NCBI GenBank assembly: GCA_016182605.1 | Contig: JACPGE010000098.1 | Coordinates: forward strand, 1-64,000 | Origin: Candidatus Hydrogenedentota bacterium | GTDB taxonomy: Bacteria > Hydrogenedentota > Hydrogenedentia > Hydrogenedentales > JAEUWI01 | DNA: 64,000 nt | Direction of reading: 5' to 3' | Shown here: one piece after another, positions 43,868 to 52,082 of the stretch | Layout of the letters: every line of letters starts with the position of its first letter | Numbering within the stretch: the stretch's first letter is position 1 | Made by a program: the position numbers and the translations under genes | Notes under the pieces: generated by a model | What the model was told of the DNA's origin: nothing | What the model saw: the letters and a program-made list of their open reading frames with translations, nothing else | The model's database searches: none

Positions 43868-44494
43868 CTAATGATGCAGATGTTTTCCGCGGCGCATGGC
43901 GATATAGCCGGAGACAATATGGCCCATGATATTGAACATGTCTTCCACGGGTCCATACTCGTCTTTTGTGGAAACCGCATGCACCGCGATCTGACAGTGC
44001 TGGGCCAGGCGTCCGCCATCGAATCCGCAATAGCCAATGGTGACACCGCCATTGGAGTTCGCGTAATCGACCGCCTGAATAAGGTTTTCACTATTGCCGC
44101 TCACGCTCATGGCCATCACCACGTCGCCAGGGTTCATGTGCACACGCAACTGATGGGAAAAAATGTGATTGAAACCCGCATCATTGCCCAGCGCAGTAAC
44201 GGACTCCACATTGTCGGAGAGGCACAGCGCGCGCAGGCGGGGCGCGCCCTCAAGGTAGCTGCCCGCCACAAGATCGTTCACAAGATGGGAAGCCGCCGCA
44301 GCGCTGCCGCCATTGGCCATAGTGAACAGGGTATTGCCATTGCGCGATGCGGTCTCCACCGCCTCCACGACCGCCTCGATAGCCTTGCCATCAAGTCCCT
44401 TTAGCAGGGCATGAAGATGGTCAAAATAGCGCGATGCATAATCGGAAATGGACGTGGACGTTTCAAATATTTCTGCGAGCTTATACACAAACAA
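43868..44494 (-). CDS. SIS-domain phosphosugar isomerase, GmhA-like
   Basis: 208 residues, one SIS domain, close to the size of sedoheptulose-7-phosphate isomerase GmhA. Sugar-phosphate-binding ANGGSAAAASHLVNDL and SVSGNSENLIQAVDYA are conserved, and EDMFNIMGHIVSGY near the C-terminus supplies the late histidine. GmhA makes the heptose precursor for lipopolysaccharide, which would suit the GT9 enzyme at 27 kb. Other SIS isomerases cannot be excluded. It is 24 bp upstream of miaA in the same direction and so likely the first gene of a gmhA-like/miaA/GT2 operon. Confidence 0.8.
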   Translation of the reverse strand: MFVYKLAEIFETSTSISDYASRYFDHLHALLKGLDGKAIEAVVEAVETASRNGNTLFTMANGGSAAAASHLVNDLVAGSYLEGAPRLRALCLSDNVESVTALGNDAGFNHIFSHQLRVHMNPGDVVMAMSVSGNSENLIQAVDYANSNGGVTIGYCGFDGGRLAQHCQIAVHAVSTKDEYGPVEDMFNIMGHIVSGYIAMRRGKHLHH

Positions 44495-44707
44495 CTCCTT
44501 GGAAAAGTTTCGGGAAGGCGGATTCTACGGTGCAGATACAATCAATGGATTTTGCCATCACACACCGGGCGCGTGCCGGCGTGCAGCGCGTCTCGATGGG
44601 GCTATCGCGCCGGCGCGGCGCGGGGTCCGAATGTTGTGGCGTGTGCGAAACACGCCGTTTCACGCGTGCTCCGGGATCAATATTACACCACAGGGCCGGG
44701 AAGACTG

Positions 44708-45646
44708 TCAATTTGCAGTGGGCGTCGCAGGGTCTCGGGGCGCGAAGATCAGCCTTGCTTCCGCGAGTGCGGCATAGAATGCGCGGGGTTCATCGGTGAC
44801 GTACCAGTGGATACCAAGACTGTAGAGCATCTGGAGCGACGCTGAATCAAAGATGAAAGGCCGCACCTGAAGCGCAACACCATGCCTTGCCGTGTTCTCG
44901 ACCGACTCTTTAAGGAAGGCCCACGGCAACACGTAGGCGATGTGCCTTCCCTTCTTGGCCGGCCGAAGGTGGAACTGTAACTGGCTGACCCCCGCGAAAC
45001 CTTCGGTCTTAAGGGTGTTATAGTCCTCCATGATCTTCTCCGGGCTGCCACTGAACCAGGTCATGGTGCGCACACCCGGGTACTTTCGCTGCAGTTCGCG
45101 GCATGTGGGTATGTCCCCGTGAACAAAAATTACCCGGGAAATCACACCGAAACGTTCCATCATGGCGCATACCGCGTTCGTGTCCACGTCTTTGAGATCG
45201 AGATAGATCTGACGTTCGGGGGACTCCTTCATTACGGTGAGGACAGCCTCCAGCGTGGGCACAGGTTCGCCCTTGAATTGCACTGAAAACGAGGCCCCCG
45301 CATCCCACTGCTTCACGCCGGCGTAGGGAATTTCACGGATGCGCTTGCCCTTCCAGGCGTCCGGTGTGGCCACGGTGCGATCGGGTGTCTCATCGTGCAT
45401 GCCTACGATGACGCCGTCTTGCGTGGTACGCAGATCGATCTCGGGAACTGCCCCCGGGATGGACCATGCGTGCCTCATTGCGGCAAGGGTGTTTTCAGGC
45501 ACTTCATTGATACCGCCGCGGTGCGCTTGAAAATAGACCTCGATGCCCTCAGCGGCCGCAATGGGCGCAAGGAAAACGAGGTACACGCCGGCCGCAAGGG
45601 CGAGGCGCTGGACCCCGCAATTCAACAAAGTATTCACGTTGATCAC
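44708..45646 (-). CDS. Glycerophosphodiester phosphodiesterase, secreted
   Basis: 312 residues, GTG start one base after the acylase stop, with AGGA inside the acylase end. Signal peptide to about residue 32 (VFLAPIAAA). The GDPD motif is intact: AHRGG (His42), PENT, EIDLRTTQDG (acidic metal ligands Glu69 and Asp71) and GMHDE with the second catalytic His. It hydrolyses glycerophosphodiesters to glycerol-3-phosphate and an alcohol. Tight coupling to a penicillin-acylase-type gene suggests the two act in sequence on an acylated, lipid-derived compound; that link is inference. Confidence 0.88.
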   Translation of the reverse strand: MINVNTLLNCGVQRLALAAGVYLVFLAPIAAAEGIEVYFQAHRGGINEVPENTLAAMRHAWSIPGAVPEIDLRTTQDGVIVGMHDETPDRTVATPDAWKGKRIREIPYAGVKQWDAGASFSVQFKGEPVPTLEAVLTVMKESPERQIYLDLKDVDTNAVCAMMERFGVISRVIFVHGDIPTCRELQRKYPGVRTMTWFSGSPEKIMEDYNTLKTEGFAGVSQLQFHLRPAKKGRHIAYVLPWAFLKESVENTARHGVALQVRPFIFDSASLQMLYSLGIHWYVTDEPRAFYAALAEARLIFAPRDPATPTAN

Positions 45647-45647
45647 C

Positions 45648-48233
45648 TTATCCTTTGGGCGTTTCAGGCTCTTCGAGGCCTATGCCAGGCGTAGCCGGCT
45701 CGGGAGGTTCGGGTTGCGCTGGCAGGAATACTCCCTGCGGGCCCAGTACGGCCAATGTGCCAAGGCCCGGAAAGACTCCGCTGAGCGTCCGGCTGTCTGC
45801 GTCAAGTAACTGCTCCTCCAACGGAGTCCAAGTGTCGCCCGTGGAGCGGACACAAAGCGAAAGCGATTCCAGATTCTCGTCGTCGCAGGCCTCGGCAGGA
45901 ACGGTAAACTGGACGCGAGTTTCCAATGGGGTTGGTTTGGCGACGATAACTTCTACCGGCAGCGTAAAGAAGGCGGAATCCTCCGGTGCAGTCAGGCCTT
46001 CCAGGTGGGTCTTCAGAGAAGCATCGACGCACGCTTGCGCCTGAATTTGCACGATGCCGGAGACGCCCTTCGGCAGCAGCGTGACGGCGCGCCCGCGTGC
46101 AGAGACGGCTTCGCGCCAAACTTCCTCTTGCCGGTAATGGGCCATCTTGAAGGCGCGATTGCGAAACAGGGCCTGTTGATCCCGGTCGCCGCGGCGGGTA
46201 GCCTTCTCCGATGTGCTCTGGGCGGCCACGCTCCACGCGGCAGGCGACTGTGTGAGTTCGACGACCAGCGTCGGACCATAACCATACTGAGTGGCATATC
46301 CGGGTTCGCCGTTCGTAACGACCGTTCCGGCCACGAGAATGGGATCGCCCGTGATGGCGCCTGCGGGATCGCCCTTCGCCACATTGCCCGGCGCGTCCCA
46401 CGGCACATGAATGGTCCCTTCGGCATTCATCATCGTCTGCACCGTTTGCACCAGGGCGTTTATGGCCAGGTCCTGTGCCTGGGGCGCATTCTCCAGCAGG
46501 GCGCCGGCAAGCGCATTGAGATCGGGAAACTGGTCTCCGGCGTTTCTGGTAAGGGTGTCCCACCATTGCGAGAAGAGCGGCATGGCCTCCGAGCCCGTGG
46601 TGGCGCGGAAATCCCATGCCTGCAATATGGCGAGGGCATCCGGGATCTCCGGGTGAATTTTGGCCAGCTCGGCGCGCTGCTTCGCCGCTGTTTCGACAAG
46701 CCAAGGCACGACCGAGGCCGCAGTGGGCACGGTGCTGTCGAACAGGACTTGCTGAATATCGGCGGGGCTGCGCAGGCCTGAGCGCAGGTGACGGCGCAAC
46801 CATTGGGTCCGGAATCGGTCTGCATCATTCACGAACCACGAAGGCCATTGCGAGCCGTTGATAGGCGCGTTGAGGGTGCTCTCCCAAGGGGGGCTTCCGC
46901 TGCCGAGCAGGTAACCGCTTTGCGGATTGATCACCGATGGGAGCTGGTCAAGAGCAACGGGCTCATCCCAAGCGAACAGTTCGTAGTTCCCATCCACCGG
47001 CTCGGACCAGTCAAATTCTTTGTGCACGAGGGCATTGGTATCAGGATCGAGTTCGTTGACCTGCTTGTCGGCCACGGTGGCGTTGTACAGGTAGAAGAGG
47101 GTCCCCGTTTTGTCGGCGTACAAAACGTGGAAACACGGTATCTGCCGCAGGTTCAGTGCCGCCTGGAAGGCGTCCAGGTTCTGGGCGCGTCCCATTTCGG
47201 CAAGTTGGGCAAAGCCTTCAAGGGCCGTATAGCCGCCCACATGCCATACATAGAGCCCCCCCGAGGCGTCTTCGACTACGGGCCCCCGCTCCGTCAGAAA
47301 ACTGATTTCGTGCTCTTCCCGCGTGCCATTGGGCCCCGCGACGAGAAAGGGCCGGGCATGGGTAAGGTAGTAAAGCTGAGCGGCTTCCGTTTCTATCAGG
47401 CTGGGCAGGGAGGGATCGCCCGGGTCGCGCTCATACTGGGAAAAAGACGCCGTGAACATATCCGCAAAGTCGGGAAAATTAGGCGTAAGCGCCCAGGCGA
47501 CGGAGGCGTTGTGTCCCTGAAGGATGAGGGGCAGGCCATACAGCGTGACCCCATATGCATCGTAATCGGGCAGCGCGAGATGGGCTTCGTACCACTGAAA
47601 CGGACCGTCATAAAACTGGTGGGGGTTGATCGCCAGGATGGCGGCCTGGTTGGGGGTGCGTTGCGGGGCAAGGGCTATCGCCGTGCTGGAGAGCGTGGGG
47701 GCCTGGGGGCGGTAGACGCCGGCCAGGTCATACGGCGCGTAGTACATCAGGAAGGCGTGCCAGAGGCCCAGAATGTCTGCGGGATGGATGGCCTCGGCCC
47801 ACGGCGGCAAGGCGTCTTCATGCTCAAAGAGGTATGCATTAACGCCCTGGGCAAACCCGTCACACAGTTCCCGGGTAGCCTCGGAGCCATTGGCGTAGGC
47901 CGCATGGGCGACCTGACGGTGGCCCGCACGAATGGCGAAGCGGTCGCTGCCGGTATAGGCCTCCCCGAGCACTTCAGCGAGACGGCCCTGGGCCATGCGG
48001 TAGGCGAGAAGCATCGTATCCAGGTGGTCCTCCGCCTGTGCATAGCCAAACGCGAAGGCCATGGCCCTGGGGGTGTTGGCGTAGATATGGGGCACCCCCC
48101 AGTCATCCCGGTAGAGGGTCGCATCTTGCCAGAGCGCACTGGGGTTCGACTCCTGCGCTTGTGCCACGCACGTGATGAGCAGCGCGGCGAACAGGGCGCC
48201 CGTGGCGAGAATCCGTTTGGGGGTTTGAGTCAC
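45648..48233 (-). CDS. Penicillin-acylase-family Ntn amidohydrolase, variant nucleophile region
   Basis: 861 residues from a GTG at 48233 with AGGAGTG upstream; the longer open frame lacks a signal. Signal peptide to about residue 26 (CVAQAQ). Family S45 landmarks: TLYRDDWGVPHIYA near the start, GYAQAEDHLDTM and the internal AINPHQFYDGP stretch that follows the autocleavage point. The usual G-S-N-x-W cleavage motif is replaced by SSTAI (182-186), leaving Ser183 as candidate nucleophile but changing the conserved Asn and Trp. The C-terminal 130 residues are beta-rich. It heads a two-gene operon with the phosphodiesterase. Substrate unknown. Confidence 0.82.
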   Translation of the reverse strand: MTQTPKRILATGALFAALLITCVAQAQESNPSALWQDATLYRDDWGVPHIYANTPRAMAFAFGYAQAEDHLDTMLLAYRMAQGRLAEVLGEAYTGSDRFAIRAGHRQVAHAAYANGSEATRELCDGFAQGVNAYLFEHEDALPPWAEAIHPADILGLWHAFLMYYAPYDLAGVYRPQAPTLSSTAIALAPQRTPNQAAILAINPHQFYDGPFQWYEAHLALPDYDAYGVTLYGLPLILQGHNASVAWALTPNFPDFADMFTASFSQYERDPGDPSLPSLIETEAAQLYYLTHARPFLVAGPNGTREEHEISFLTERGPVVEDASGGLYVWHVGGYTALEGFAQLAEMGRAQNLDAFQAALNLRQIPCFHVLYADKTGTLFYLYNATVADKQVNELDPDTNALVHKEFDWSEPVDGNYELFAWDEPVALDQLPSVINPQSGYLLGSGSPPWESTLNAPINGSQWPSWFVNDADRFRTQWLRRHLRSGLRSPADIQQVLFDSTVPTAASVVPWLVETAAKQRAELAKIHPEIPDALAILQAWDFRATTGSEAMPLFSQWWDTLTRNAGDQFPDLNALAGALLENAPQAQDLAINALVQTVQTMMNAEGTIHVPWDAPGNVAKGDPAGAITGDPILVAGTVVTNGEPGYATQYGYGPTLVVELTQSPAAWSVAAQSTSEKATRRGDRDQQALFRNRAFKMAHYRQEEVWREAVSARGRAVTLLPKGVSGIVQIQAQACVDASLKTHLEGLTAPEDSAFFTLPVEVIVAKPTPLETRVQFTVPAEACDDENLESLSLCVRSTGDTWTPLEEQLLDADSRTLSGVFPGLGTLAVLGPQGVFLPAQPEPPEPATPGIGLEEPETPKG

Positions 48234-48313
48234 CAGATCACTCCTGAAGGTACTGCCAGCGATCGGGCACGATGAAAACCAATCCGATGGAAAGAATGCG
48301 CCGCCGCCCACGC

Positions 48314-49159
48314 TTATTGCTTGCCCGCCTTTATCATCGCGGCAAGGCCTTCAATCGCACCGGGAGCAATTCCCGCCCGCGTGGCGCTGAGCCGCTCTCC
48401 GCCATCCATCACCACAATGCTGCCGGTCATCCAGGCGCCGGCCTCGGAACTCAGAAAGACCACCATGTTCCCAATTTCTTCCGGCTGTCCGGCCCGGCCC
48501 AATGGAATGGCCTCCTTAAAGTTGGCAAAATCGCCGCCGAGCTTAAAGGCCTCGGTGACACCCTCCGTAATGATGGGCCCGGGCGCGATCGCATTCACCC
48601 GGATTCCATAGGGCGACCATTCAAGAGCAAGCGTTTGGGTAAGCGCGTCGATCCCTGCCTTCGCCGCAGTGGCCGGCGCCATGCCCACCCAGCCGTGGTG
48701 GTGCAACGTCATGCTGATGGAAACAATCGAGCCCCCATGGTCCTTCATATGCTCACAAGCCGCACGGCAGCAATAGAAGGTTCCAAACAGATCGATTTCC
48801 AAAACAGCCCGCCATTGATTGTCGCTCATGGTACGCGCAGGGTAATAGAAATTGCCCGCAGCATTGTTTACGAGAATATCCAGGCTGCCCATCTGCTCTC
48901 GGGCCTCGGCAAAGGCGGCGTTAACTTGGGCAGAATCCCGCACGTTGAGGGGCAATGCGAGGGTTTTCACGCCATGGAGAGACGCGATATCCTCAGCCAC
49001 TGTATCGCATAAGTCCTTGCGGCGGCTAGCGATAACGATATTGGCCCCGGCTTGGGCGAGGCGGTGGGAAATCCCCAATCCGATCCCGCTTGCGCCGCCC
49101 GTAATAATGGCGGTCTTGCCGCGCAGAAGCCCTTCCCTGAATACCGAAGGCCTAACCAA
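48314..49159 (-). CDS. SDR oxidoreductase, 2,4-dienoyl-CoA-reductase-like
   Basis: About 282 residues. A TTG at 49159 with GAGG about ten bases upstream is my preferred start; an ATG at 49213 gives a non-homologous extension. NADP site TGGASGIG (about 20-27) and NNAAGNF are conserved. The catalytic zone lacks the classical Y-x-x-x-K: it reads MAPATAAKAG, the Lys without the Tyr, exactly as in 2,4-dienoyl-CoA reductases, which use a different tyrosine. This points to auxiliary beta-oxidation of unsaturated fatty acids. The protein ends AMIKAGKQ. It is upstream of, and may be independent from, the acylase operon (80-bp gap). Confidence 0.8.
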   Translation of the reverse strand: MVRPSVFREGLLRGKTAIITGGASGIGLGISHRLAQAGANIVIASRRKDLCDTVAEDIASLHGVKTLALPLNVRDSAQVNAAFAEAREQMGSLDILVNNAAGNFYYPARTMSDNQWRAVLEIDLFGTFYCCRAACEHMKDHGGSIVSISMTLHHHGWVGMAPATAAKAGIDALTQTLALEWSPYGIRVNAIAPGPIITEGVTEAFKLGGDFANFKEAIPLGRAGQPEEIGNMVVFLSSEAGAWMTGSIVVMDGGERLSATRAGIAPGAIEGLAAMIKAGKQ

Positions 49160-49461
49160 GATGCTCGATCCTCCCGGATTGTGGAAATCGTTTCCATGCC
49201 AAGGATAGAGCATAGCTTATTTGGCCGGAAATGGACAATGGGCTCCAACGCCGCCGATCGGTAAGAAATTCTTGGGGCTCCTTTTGTGTGTAGAACACCG
49301 GATACCGGGTGGCGCGGGCATGTTTTTCGATCTTTTTTTTGGGAAATAGGGGTCAGAAAGCAATCCCAGATGGCAAAGCAGGCCATAAGCCATTTATTAC
49401 AAACACGTTACAAGGTTATAGGGATTTTGAAAACAAGGGCAGATCTTTTTTAAAAATGCGC

Positions 49462-49488
49462 TAAAGTTTTGCCTAAAGTTGCCGATAA
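49462..49488 (+). promoter_or_regulatory. Consensus sigma-28 (FliA) promoter of the flagellin operon
   Basis: TAAAGTTT (49462-49469), 11-bp spacer, GCCGATAA (49481-49488): identical to the enterobacterial FliA consensus in both elements and in spacing. No comparable site precedes flagellin genes 2-4. Transcription should begin near 49496. Confidence 0.9.
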
Positions 49489-50009
49489 AAACATCAGGTA
49501 ACCGGGAACAGGCCCGGATCGAAAGTCAAAATCGACCCGAATTGCTGCAAGGACGCGGCACTTAAGAAACATCAGGGAGGATGTGGCAAGCGATAGGGGT
49601 TTGCGCCCGGCAAGCCGATCTTCGAAGAGACCGGCCCTCAAAGTTGAATCAAAAGCAGTTGATCGAAAATCACTTCGATATTGAGCAGAGCGCATTCAAA
49701 AGGCGCTCGAACGCAGTGCGCGCCAGGACGGCGCCCGCTACGGCACATTGGAACGACAAGAATCGTGACCGCCCGTTGGCGTCACCCTCTTGGAAACAGG
49801 AAGTGATAGCCCAAACCAGTATGGGACGTACTGGCGCGGGTCAACGAGCAACGAGGTCACACCAAACATGGGACAGCAACCCGGAAGCGATTCCGGGGGT
49901 GAACCGGGAAGTCTATGGGACCGTTGCGGGACGCAATGGATGACAGACCGGATCACGGCAAAGTAGCGCAGGGACGCGCTATAGCAACCACTCACGGAGG
50001 AATAGTGAA
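49489..50009 (+). other. Long untranslated leader of the flagellin operon
   Basis: About 515 nt between the sigma-28 start and the first flagellin. An open frame at 49581-49943 has no SD and a non-protein-like composition, so I treat the stretch as leader. It contains AGGGAGGATG near 49574, a further possible CsrA-type site, and ends with the flagellin-1 hairpin. The 300 bp before the promoter, back to 49160, show nothing else. Confidence 0.55.
49964..50001 (+). promoter_or_regulatory. CsrA-type leader hairpin of flagellin 1
   Basis: TAGCGC (49964-49969) pairs with GCGCTA (49976-49981) around the loop AGGGAC. The SD GGAGGA (49996-50001) lies in ACGGAGGA, a second ANGGA, 24 nt downstream of the loop GGA. 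Confidence 0.65.
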
Positions 50010-50825
50010 ATGGGACTTCGCATTAACACCAATACGGCTGCATTCAACACGGCACGTGTGCTGCAGCGCTCCACCCTCGATCTGAACAAATCATTGGAAC
50101 GTCTTTCCAGTGGTCTTCGAATCAACCGTGCGGCTGACGATGCGGCCGGGCTGGCCATCGCCGAGGCGTTTCGCTCGCAAGTGCGGGGCACCGCGGTGGC
50201 AACCCGCAACTCGCAAGACGGGATCAGCCTGGTGCAGACCGCGGAAGGGGCGTTGAGCGAAACGACCAATATCCTTCAGCGTATCCGCGAACTGGCGGTG
50301 CAGTCTGCCAACGGCACGCAGAGCACGGACAACCGCACGGCGCTCAATAACGAAGTGCTTCAATTGCTGGAACAGATTGACGACATCGCGCTGGACACCG
50401 ATTTTAACGGCGTTCGGGTGCTGAGTTCCGCGCAGACGATCACCTTGCAGGCCGGGGCGTTTACGAGCCAGACACTGACAGTGTCCTACTCGGGCGCAAA
50501 GACCAACGATTTGGGCATCAGCGCGGTACGCATATCGAGCGTGGCCTCCGCCGTGGCGGCAATCAGCACGATCGACAATGCGCTCCGGAGCGTCAATTCG
50601 CTGCGAAGCACTTTGGGCGCAACGCAGAACCGGTTGGAATTCACGATCAACACGCTGCAGATTCAGCAGGAAAATGCATCGGCAAGCGAAAGCGCAATTC
50701 GCGACGCGGACATCGCGCAGGAAACGATCCGGTTTACCCGCAATCAAATCCTGGTCAGTGCGGGCACTTCGGTGCTGGCCCAGGCGAACGTGATTCCGCA
50801 GACCGCATTGCAGCTTCTCGGATAA
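50010..50825 (+). CDS. Flagellin 1
   Basis: 271 residues; filament subunit exported by the flagellar type III apparatus. N-terminal D0/D1 (MGLRINTNTAAFNTARVLQR to about 140) and C-terminal D1/D0 (about 180-271, ending ANVIPQTALQLLG) are both present. The central part is short, so the hypervariable D2/D3 domains are absent. The arginines in ERLSSGLRINRAADDAAGLAIAE, a region also seen by eukaryotic TLR5, are conserved. It is the most divergent of four tandem copies (TAVATRNSQDG where others have RNVQDG) and the only one directly after the sigma-28 promoter. SD GGAGGA with nine-base spacing. Confidence 0.97.
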   Translation: MGLRINTNTAAFNTARVLQRSTLDLNKSLERLSSGLRINRAADDAAGLAIAEAFRSQVRGTAVATRNSQDGISLVQTAEGALSETTNILQRIRELAVQSANGTQSTDNRTALNNEVLQLLEQIDDIALDTDFNGVRVLSSAQTITLQAGAFTSQTLTVSYSGAKTNDLGISAVRISSVASAVAAISTIDNALRSVNSLRSTLGATQNRLEFTINTLQIQQENASASESAIRDADIAQETIRFTRNQILVSAGTSVLAQANVIPQTALQLLG

Positions 50826-50838
50826 ATTCTTATTGACC

Positions 50839-50879
50839 GGCCGGAGCCGGACGCCAGAGAATGGCGCCCGGCTCCGGCC
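50839..50879 (+). other. 12-bp GC-rich hairpin between flagellins 1 and 2
   Basis: GGCCGGAGCCGG (50839-50850) pairs with CCGGCTCCGGCC (50868-50879), with an inner CGCCA/TGGCG stem. No T tract follows, so it is more likely an mRNA-stabilising or processing structure than a terminator. Confidence 0.7.
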
Positions 50880-50997
50880 CAGACCCAAAGGAAGAAAGGA
50901 GCAGAAAGAGAGACGGCACGAATCGACAGCAGTACGGGCAATCGCGTTGCCGGTACCGCAGGGCGTCGAACGAATCAATGGACGGTGTTTCTAACTT

Positions 50998-51034
50998 GAA
51001 GGCAAGGGATGCCTTCTACGCTTCTCATGGAGGA
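50998..51034 (+). promoter_or_regulatory. CsrA-type leader hairpin of flagellin 2
   Basis: GAAGGC (50998-51003) pairs with GCCTTC (51011-51016), loop AAGGGAT. The SD is ATGGAGGA (GGAGGA at 51029-51034), 22 nt from loop GGA to SD GGA. Confidence 0.7.
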
Positions 51035-51041
51035 AAGTACA

Positions 51042-51857
51042 ATGGGACTTCGCATTAACACCAATGTTGCATCCTTAAATGCAGCACGGACCCTTCAACG
51101 GTCCACCCAAGCCCTAAACGGCTCGCTGGAACGCCTTTCCAGCGGCCTTCGCATCAACCGCGCGGCGGACGATGCCGCCGGTCTCGCCATTGCGGAAGCC
51201 TTCCGCTCCCAGGTGCGCGGCTCTCAGGTTGCCCAGCGGAACGTGCAAGACGGCGTAAGCCTCGTGCAAACCGCGGAAGGCGCGCTGAGCGAAACCACCA
51301 ACATCCTGCAGCGTGTGCGTGAGCTGGCCGTTCAGTCGTCCAACGGAACGCAGAGCACCGCGAACCGGACGGCGCTGAACACGGAAGTGCAGCAGTTGCT
51401 GCAGCAGATCGACGACATCGCGCTGGACACGGAGTTCAACGGCATTGCGGTGCTGAGCGCCGCACAGACCGTGACGCTCCAGTCGGGCGCCAACACGAGT
51501 CAGACGCTGATCGTGTCGGTGACGGGCGCAAAATCGAACGATCTTGGCGTCAGCGCGGTCACGGTTTCGTCAGTGGCCGGGGCTGTCGCGGCGATCAGCA
51601 CGATCGACCGCGCGCTCTTGAGCGTGAACAGTCTCCGGAGCACCTTTGGCGCATTCCAGAACCGGCTGGAATTCACGCTGAACACGCTCGCCATCCAGGA
51701 AGAGAATGCGTCAGCAGCGGAAAGCTCGATTCGTGACGCGGATATTGCCCGCGAAACGATCGAATTCACACGCAATCAGATCCTGGTCAGCGCGGGCACC
51801 ACCGTGTTGGCACAATCCAACGTGGTTCCGCAGACCGCACTCCAATTGCTCGGATAG
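51042..51857 (+). CDS. Flagellin 2
   Basis: 271 residues with the same D0-D1 only architecture as its neighbours. I start at the ATG at 51042, where MGLRINTNVASLN aligns with the other copies and GGAGGA lies seven bases upstream; an ATG 33 bases earlier is inside the hairpin. From about residue 60 on the DNA is nearly identical to flagellin 4 (53000-53776) although flagellin 3 lies between, suggesting gene conversion or an older block duplication. Ends SNVVPQTALQLLG. Likely co-transcribed from the sigma-28 promoter with copies 1, 3 and 4. Confidence 0.97.
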   Translation: MGLRINTNVASLNAARTLQRSTQALNGSLERLSSGLRINRAADDAAGLAIAEAFRSQVRGSQVAQRNVQDGVSLVQTAEGALSETTNILQRVRELAVQSSNGTQSTANRTALNTEVQQLLQQIDDIALDTEFNGIAVLSAAQTVTLQSGANTSQTLIVSVTGAKSNDLGVSAVTVSSVAGAVAAISTIDRALLSVNSLRSTFGAFQNRLEFTLNTLAIQEENASAAESSIRDADIARETIEFTRNQILVSAGTTVLAQSNVVPQTALQLLG

Positions 51858-51897
51858 TCCGTTCGGGCTTCCGGGTAGTGATACATCTGGCACTACA

Positions 51898-51937
51898 GGC
51901 TGCGCACCCGCCCCATTCCAGGGACGGGTGCGCAGCC
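51898..51937 (+). other. 13-bp GC-rich hairpin between flagellins 2 and 3
   Basis: GGCTGCGCACCCG (51898-51910) pairs with CGGGTGCGCAGCC (51925-51937), without a T tract. It is the same kind of structure as at 50839-50879 but unrelated in sequence. Confidence 0.7.
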
Positions 51938-52039
51938 GGCCAAATCCAAGCTGACAAAAGAAAGGAGGGCAGAATAATACAGCGGGACGGGTTAGACCAA
52001 GAAAGCTAACCGGTGCCCGCGCAGTAAAATGCACGCCAT

Positions 52040-52075
52040 TTGGGGCAGGGATACCCCAATTGGCACTCACGGAGG
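52040..52075 (+). promoter_or_regulatory. CsrA-type leader hairpin of flagellin 3
   Basis: TTGGGG (52040-52045) pairs with CCCCAA (52054-52059), loop CAGGGATA. The SD is ACGGAGG (GGAGG at 52071-52075), 22 nt from loop GGA to SD GGA. Confidence 0.7.
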
Positions 52076-52082
52076 CAAGAAA

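Noticed and set aside
49581-49943. Open frame of 120 codons in the flagellin leader
   Set aside because: Composition is unlike the neighbouring proteins, there is no SD, and no family is recognisable.
50839-50879. Hairpin after flagellin 1 as an intrinsic terminator
   Set aside because: No T tract follows, no second sigma-28 promoter precedes flagellin 2, and a clear terminator exists only after flaG.
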